Shown in pieces: positions 59,936 through 64,000 of a stretch of 64,000 nt of DNA (positions are counted from its first letter, which is position 1; each line of letters begins with the position of its first letter). The position numbers and the translations under genes were made by a program. The notes beneath the pieces were generated by a model. That model had not been told where the DNA came from. It searched no databases and saw only the letters and a list, made by a program, of their open reading frames with translations. The stretch is taken from contig CAZNTU010000002.1 in the NCBI GenBank assembly GCA_964575975.1, positions 46,581 to 110,580 of the forward strand, given 5' to 3'. Origin of the DNA: G963674505 sp964575975. GTDB taxonomy: Bacteria > Desulfobacterota > Desulfobacteria > Desulfobacterales > SKZT01.

Positions 59936-61570
59936 TCATACCACGTACTGAATGGACAGCCGGTCCGCCGCCGCCTTGTCGTTGATGCCCAACGCGTCGG
60001 ACATGCCGATGGGCAAGGCCGTGGAGCGACCCAGCGGCGCCACGATCTTCTTCAATTCCGTGTCGAAGCTCAGATAGACGTCCACTAGGCGTTCGGCGAC
60101 TTTTTCCGGGTCCAGTCTCCGGTAGAGGCGCGGGTCCTGCGACGTGATCCCCTTGGGGCACTGGCCGATGTTGCAGATGTTGCAACGGTCCGTTTCCGAA
60201 CCGACGCATCCGGCGGCCGCCTGCATGATGTATTTTCCCGCGTGGACTCCGCTCGCGCCAAGCATGATAAGTGCTGCGGCGTTGGCCGCCAGGTTGCCGT
60301 TCTTTCCGATTCCGCCGGCCGCGAACAGCGGTATTTCGTTCTGCTTTCCGATCTTGCAAAGGGTCAGGTAGGCGTCGCGAATGTTGCTCGCGATGGGATG
60401 CCCCATGTGGTTCATGGAAACGTTGTACGCCGCGCCGGTGCCGCCGTCCTCGCCGTCGATGTTCAACCCGCCCGCGTAAGGATTTCTCGAGAGGTTGTTC
60501 AAAACCGCGAGGGCCGTCGAGGAGCCCGAGATTTTCGGATAGACCGGGACTCGGAATCCCCAGGCCATGCACATGGACTGGATCATTTTCGCGACGGATT
60601 CCTCGATGGAATACTGGGTCTGGTGCGTGGGCGGGCTGGGCAGGCTTACTCCCGCCGGCACTCCCCGGATCGCGGCGATCAGCTTGTTCACCTTGTACCA
60701 CATCAGCAGTCCGCCGTCTCCGGGCTTGGCCCCCTGGCCGTACTTGATCTCCACGGCGCACGGGTCCACCTTCATCTCCGGGATCGCGTGAATGATCTCG
60801 TCCCAGCCGAAGTAGCCGCTGGCGATCTGCAAAATCACGTATTTCAGGAACCGGCTGCGCAGCAGGCGGGGAGGGCACCCGCCTTCGCCCGTACACATGC
60901 GGACCGGCATGTTCAATTCTTCGTTCAAGTACGCCACGCCCATCTGAAGCCCCTCCCACATGTTGGGGGACAGGGCGCCGAACGACATGGCGCCGATGAC
61001 CAGCGGATAGATTTCCCGTACGGGAGGTATCCAGCCGTTGATCCTGAAGGCATGGAGCTGGTCTTCCGGAGAAAGCACCCGACCGAGAAGCGTTCGAAGC
61101 TCGAACTCGTGGCGCCCGGCGTCCAGCGCGGGGTCCGTGAGCATGGAAATCCGAATGAACTTGATTTGATCAAGAATGCCGGTCGGATCGTTGCGACGCC
61201 CCCCCCTGTTCCGGGGAGAGCCGCCCCGGTTGATATGGAACCGTTGCTTGTCGATCTCGTCGCCCCTCATGGGCATGATCGCGTCGTTGGGGCAAACCAT
61301 GCCGCACATGCCGCAACCGATGCATGCATAGGCCGGATCGGTCCTTTGCCGTATGCCGTGGTACACCTTATATATATTGGACGGTTTTTCGCCCAGGTTA
61401 AGCGGCGTATCGACGATTCTCTTTCTAAAAACGCCGAGTTCGATCGCCTGGACCGGGCACACGGACGTGCATCCGCCGCACAGGGTGCATTTCTCCTTGT
61501 CCCACCGGACCTGCCAGAGAAGATCCTTGACGCTTAGTGTAGACGGGGTAATGGCTGTGTTTGACGACAT
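59936..61570 (-). CDS. gltB: Glutamate synthase central (FMN/Fe-S) subunit with ferredoxin domain
   Basis: 544 residues. The N-terminus carries two 4Fe-4S motifs (CTLCGGCTSVCP and CIGCGMCGMVCP), and the rest is the FMN-binding synthase domain of GltB: GAMSFGALSPNMWEG, YGQGAKPGDGG, DGEDGGTGAAY and the 3Fe-4S Cys (CNICNIGQCPKG). It makes glutamate from 2-oxoglutarate and channelled ammonia. GGAGG lies seven bases before the ATG. It overlaps the amidotransferase gene by 37 bases and lies 49 bases upstream of the GltD fusion. Confidence 0.93.
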   Translation of the reverse strand: MSSNTAITPSTLSVKDLLWQVRWDKEKCTLCGGCTSVCPVQAIELGVFRKRIVDTPLNLGEKPSNIYKVYHGIRQRTDPAYACIGCGMCGMVCPNDAIMPMRGDEIDKQRFHINRGGSPRNRGGRRNDPTGILDQIKFIRISMLTDPALDAGRHEFELRTLLGRVLSPEDQLHAFRINGWIPPVREIYPLVIGAMSFGALSPNMWEGLQMGVAYLNEELNMPVRMCTGEGGCPPRLLRSRFLKYVILQIASGYFGWDEIIHAIPEMKVDPCAVEIKYGQGAKPGDGGLLMWYKVNKLIAAIRGVPAGVSLPSPPTHQTQYSIEESVAKMIQSMCMAWGFRVPVYPKISGSSTALAVLNNLSRNPYAGGLNIDGEDGGTGAAYNVSMNHMGHPIASNIRDAYLTLCKIGKQNEIPLFAAGGIGKNGNLAANAAALIMLGASGVHAGKYIMQAAAGCVGSETDRCNICNIGQCPKGITSQDPRLYRRLDPEKVAERLVDVYLSFDTELKKIVAPLGRSTALPIGMSDALGINDKAAADRLSIQYVV

Positions 61571-62664
61571 ATTTTAACCTCCTGTCGATCCGCTCCGACG
61601 ATTGCCGTGTCGAGATACATCGGTTGGAAATCCTTGGTTTTGTCCCTGTCCGGAATCGCGGCGTCCAGGCCGCAAATCTCCGACGAAAAAGCGAACATGC
61701 CGGGCCGCCCGCCCGCGACGCCGGGCCTTAGTTTCTTCCTGTCCTGGACCATGAACAGGCTGTGGTCCGGAAGACTTCCGATCACGCAGTTGGGGCCGTC
61801 GACGATCAGCTTTCGGCAGCTTCTTTTCAAATGACCCAAAAAGTCGCCGTCGGGGTGCTTCTTCAGATCCTCCTCCTGCAGCGGCGTGATCACATGTTTG
61901 TAAGTTTCCAGGTCCAAGCCAAGCTTTTCGACCGTGTAATGCAGGATGTGCGTGAAAACCTCCGAGTCGGATTTGTAGCCCATGTATCCCGGATATTCCC
62001 TGGAAGTCAAATATTCCTTGATCGGGATGAAAGCCGTGTTCTCACCGTTGGTCATGGTGGAGTACCCCTTCAGGAAAAACGGGTGGCACGCGTACAGATT
62101 GATGGCGTAGTTGGTGTTCTGGCGTCCCTGCGCCATGACGATCCTCGCCCGAAGGTCCTTCCGGTCCAGCTTCAAATGCTCCGCCACCGTCATGGGATCG
62201 CCGATCTCCTTGATCATGATCACGTCGGGCCAGAACGAAAAAACGATCATGTCGTCCAGCTCCTCGCCCATTCGACGAAGCTCCAGGCGCGTTCGAACAA
62301 GGTTCTCGTACACTTGCTCCCGCGTCAGCCTGTCCCATTCCTCGGGAAGCTCGTAGGCGCGGATCAGATAGATGTCCCTCTTTGGCACGCCCGGGGGAGG
62401 GGTTTTGGATACTTTTATGGACATCTTGAACTTGGTCATGAATCCTTTGTCCATCATGTGTCTGTCCAAGCGTCTCAAACCGCTTTCCGTGAAAATGCCG
62501 GAAAGCACGGGAGCGTCCTTCATGTCTTCGAAGGGCCCGGATAGGTCCCGCAGGAACAATCCCACGCCGGACCCGTCGTGACCTTCCTTCATGACGTTCA
62601 AGGCGTCCACGGCCACCATGGGAGACAGAGGCTCCTCGCTGGTTATGGCAAACAAACGGCACAT
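61534..62664 (-). CDS. Glutamate synthase amidotransferase subunit (class II GATase)
   Basis: 376 residues beginning MCRLFAITSEEP, whose Cys2 becomes the N-terminal nucleophile that releases ammonia from glutamine. Conserved YSTMTNGENTAF and the Asp/Asn glutamine site TNGEN are seen. It corresponds to the N-terminal GltB domain made as a separate protein, as in archaea and some deltaproteobacteria. AAGGAG lies six bases before the ATG at 62664. First gene of the three-gene operon. Confidence 0.9.
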   Translation of the reverse strand: MCRLFAITSEEPLSPMVAVDALNVMKEGHDGSGVGLFLRDLSGPFEDMKDAPVLSGIFTESGLRRLDRHMMDKGFMTKFKMSIKVSKTPPPGVPKRDIYLIRAYELPEEWDRLTREQVYENLVRTRLELRRMGEELDDMIVFSFWPDVIMIKEIGDPMTVAEHLKLDRKDLRARIVMAQGRQNTNYAINLYACHPFFLKGYSTMTNGENTAFIPIKEYLTSREYPGYMGYKSDSEVFTHILHYTVEKLGLDLETYKHVITPLQEEDLKKHPDGDFLGHLKRSCRKLIVDGPNCVIGSLPDHSLFMVQDRKKLRPGVAGGRPGMFAFSSEICGLDAAIPDRDKTKDFQPMYLDTAIVGADRQEVKICRQTQPLPRLH

Positions 62665-63096
62665 ACGAACTTCTCCTTATAGATACGACAATATTGTAAA
62701 CCCGTTTCCGACAAAAGCGTAGCGGGATTTCGGTAAAACGGCCGAAGACGGCTTTGACAGCCTGCTTGTCGGCGCCGAACCCGACGGGATTTTAGCCTAT
62801 GCAATTACCGAACCAAAAGCACCTTTGTGCAAAGTTTCGTATCGGTATCGGGATTGCGGAGGCCTACAGCTTCCGAAAGAAGCCGGGACGGGATTTCCAG
62901 ACCGTCTCGATCAGAGGCGTAAAATGGCGAAAAAGGGGAAGGCAACGGGTTGATTTTTCATCAATCCACTCATTCCCGGCTGCTGTTTCCGAAAAATCCG
63001 AGCGAATACATTATAGGAGTTTGCGGCAAAATTCAACCGTTCCTTTCGTTGCCGCGCTCCTCGCCTACTCCCGTGCGCACCTTTATATATCGCGAC
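62665..63096. other. Intergenic spacer upstream of the glutamate synthase operon
   Basis: 432 bases without a credible gene. It contains an A+T-rich palindrome ACAATATTGT at 62689-62698 near the operon start and a 4-bp hairpin (GCCG/CGGC) near 62737-62750. Short open frames are present but lack ribosome sites and protein-like composition. Confidence 0.5.
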
Positions 63097-63597
63097 TTAT
63101 TTCCGTTCTCCGGCTTGCCGCAAAGCGAAATCCACAACTCTTTGGCTTAACCAAATTCCCCGTTCTCGCATTCGATCGATCGCTTTGCTCAACAGAAACG
63201 AATGGCCTTCCTTTTTGGCCCGGATCATTATCCCGAGGGAACCGGTAAGTTCCAGGCCGCACAGACGGGCGATTCGCCTGCCGATGGCTTCGTCGATGCA
63301 AACGGTCCGAACGTTTTCGTCAAGGGCGGTCTGTATAACGGAACTTTCGCCCAAATCCAGAGAATTTCTTAGATAGGGTTTTATTGTCGCAGGTCTATCA
63401 AGTTTGATTAAAAAACCGGCGTCTTCGAACACGTCAACCCCGAAACCAGTGGAACCCCCCGCCAATACTTCTTCGCGCACTTCGAATGGAACAACAACAC
63501 GGGCGTACAACCGATTCAATATCTTCAACTCGCCCCATCCGGCGATCAACGCCAAAAGAGGGCCAGTGTTGACGACGATCGCATCGGTTTCAGGCAT
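63097..63597 (-). CDS. DUF3368 PIN-like toxin
   Basis: 166 residues of the DUF3368 PIN-domain group: VVNTGPLLALI (Asn in the first acidic position, as common in this group), LGESSVIQTAL, and VCIDEAIGRRIAR with the later acidic residues. PIN toxins cut RNA and are neutralised by an antitoxin made from the gene upstream. Its start overlaps the UPF0175 antitoxin end by 8 bases, the usual TA coupling. Confidence 0.88.
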   Translation of the reverse strand: MPETDAIVVNTGPLLALIAGWGELKILNRLYARVVVPFEVREEVLAGGSTGFGVDVFEDAGFLIKLDRPATIKPYLRNSLDLGESSVIQTALDENVRTVCIDEAIGRRIARLCGLELTGSLGIMIRAKKEGHSFLLSKAIDRMRERGIWLSQRVVDFALRQAGERK

Positions 63598-63844
63598 TTT
63601 CGATATCCGCCGAAAGTTCCTCCTCGTCCATGTCGATCATCGGCACTCCGAATTTATGAAGATTCAGCAGGAACATGACTCGAGGGATTCCGACAATCTT
63701 GGCGGCCATACCGGAAGAGATCCGCTTCATTTCGAACAGCTTGGAGGCCATTGCCATTTTGGCCTCTTCCTCGAAGGATTGTTGCGTCGTCTGAAGCGAA
63801 TCCAGCAAGCTTTGCGGGTATTGTATGCTCAATTGCTTTTGCAT
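63590..63844 (-). CDS. UPF0175-family antitoxin
   Basis: 84 residues; ATG at 63844 with AAGGAGACGG directly upstream. It has LSIQYPQSLLDSL near the start, a middle helical part (EEAKMAMASKLFEMKRIS) and the C-terminal GMAAKIVGIPRVMFLLNLHKFGVPM, the typical UPF0175 end that wraps a DUF3368 toxin. A longer frame upstream lacks a ribosome site. With the PIN gene it makes a complete toxin-antitoxin pair. Confidence 0.9.
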   Translation of the reverse strand: MQKQLSIQYPQSLLDSLQTTQQSFEEEAKMAMASKLFEMKRISSGMAAKIVGIPRVMFLLNLHKFGVPMIDMDEEELSADIENA

Positions 63845-64000
63845 TCCGTCTCCTTTCCTTGCAATACCGGTTTGAACTTCGCCGAAACTTTCGAGCATTT
63901 CTTTTGCGCGGGTATTTCGCCATGCAAACCATGGCAATGTTGCATATATCTAAAATCGGCGTCGAATTTTGTCAACGGCAATAAGATCGTCTTTCGGAGC

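Noticed and set aside
62799..63248. 149-codon forward frame in the spacer before the glutamate synthase operon
   Set aside because: No ribosome site, overlaps the PIN toxin on the other strand, and composition is unlike a protein.

Overview
The window reads as a stretch of bacterial chromosome from a Gram-negative, probably strictly or facultatively anaerobic organism, most like a deltaproteobacterium (Desulfobacterota-type). This is inferred from gene content: a type IB GTP cyclohydrolase, a multi-subunit archaeal-style glutamate synthase, ferredoxin-fused nitroreductase, PATAN/DUF4388 protein, glycine-zipper lipoprotein, type II/IV pilus-like ATPase and prepilin peptidase, and many small CxxC proteins. 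No rRNA, tRNA, CRISPR array, transposase or phage gene was seen. Genes are densely packed with good Shine-Dalgarno sites, and GTG/TTG starts are used several times.

Layout. 0-3.7 kb: the 3' part of a GlmS-like SIS-domain protein, a DacB-type carboxypeptidase, and FolE2 (reverse strand). 3.7-10.5 kb: a reverse-strand housekeeping run (tRNA thiolation-type PP-loop protein, rpoZ, greA, leuB, psd, tsaB, lon). 10.7-12.9 kb: prepilin peptidase, moaA and a small membrane protein on the forward strand. 12.9-17.5 kb: reverse-strand PATAN protein, HAD phosphatase-like protein, a decayed cyclic-nucleotide-binding gene, ferredoxin-nitroreductase, MarR regulator and a proline-rich anchored protein. 17.8-29.1 kb: a forward-strand run with tandem Usp protein, histone-deacetylase-family amidohydrolase, Cys-rich small protein, a polytopic membrane protein, then the most unusual locus: an 804-aa protein of unknown family, a second PS-decarboxylase-like proenzyme and an Lgt-like membrane protein, spaced by 3-4 bases. 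It is followed by ald (with a structured leader) and a SpoIIE/RsbU-type phosphatase. 29.1-37.1 kb: two glycosyltransferases, a GSCFA protein, a lipoprotein, a GspE/PilB ATPase and a LysM protein.

37.3-44.3 kb: thiM, then reverse-strand TCA-cycle enzymes (fumC, citrate synthase) interspersed with four small proteins, most of them cysteine-rich, a Fur-family regulator and an M24 peptidase, with three clear intrinsic terminators. 44.4-46.4 kb: a repeat-containing single-pass membrane protein with two almost identical 217-bp internal repeats, bounded by a strong terminator. 46.6-56.8 kb: a long reverse-strand run carA-carB-purF-CNB protein-radical SAM-EamA-SLC13 transporter. 56.8-57.5 kb: a palindromic repeat element and an antitoxin remnant. 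57.5-62.7 kb: a three-gene glutamate synthase operon (amidotransferase, FMN/Fe-S synthase, GXGXG-GltD fusion). 63.1-63.8 kb: a UPF0175/DUF3368 toxin-antitoxin pair.

The best candidate for an undescribed system is 21.9-26.4 kb: a tight three-gene cassette pairing a pyruvoyl-type (PS decarboxylase-like) enzyme and an Lgt-like membrane enzyme lacking the usual catalytic-loop histidine with a large soluble protein I cannot assign. A second candidate is the 105-nt structured element, preceded by a good sigma-70 promoter, in the leader of ald. All identifications are from reading motifs by eye; no database search was possible.
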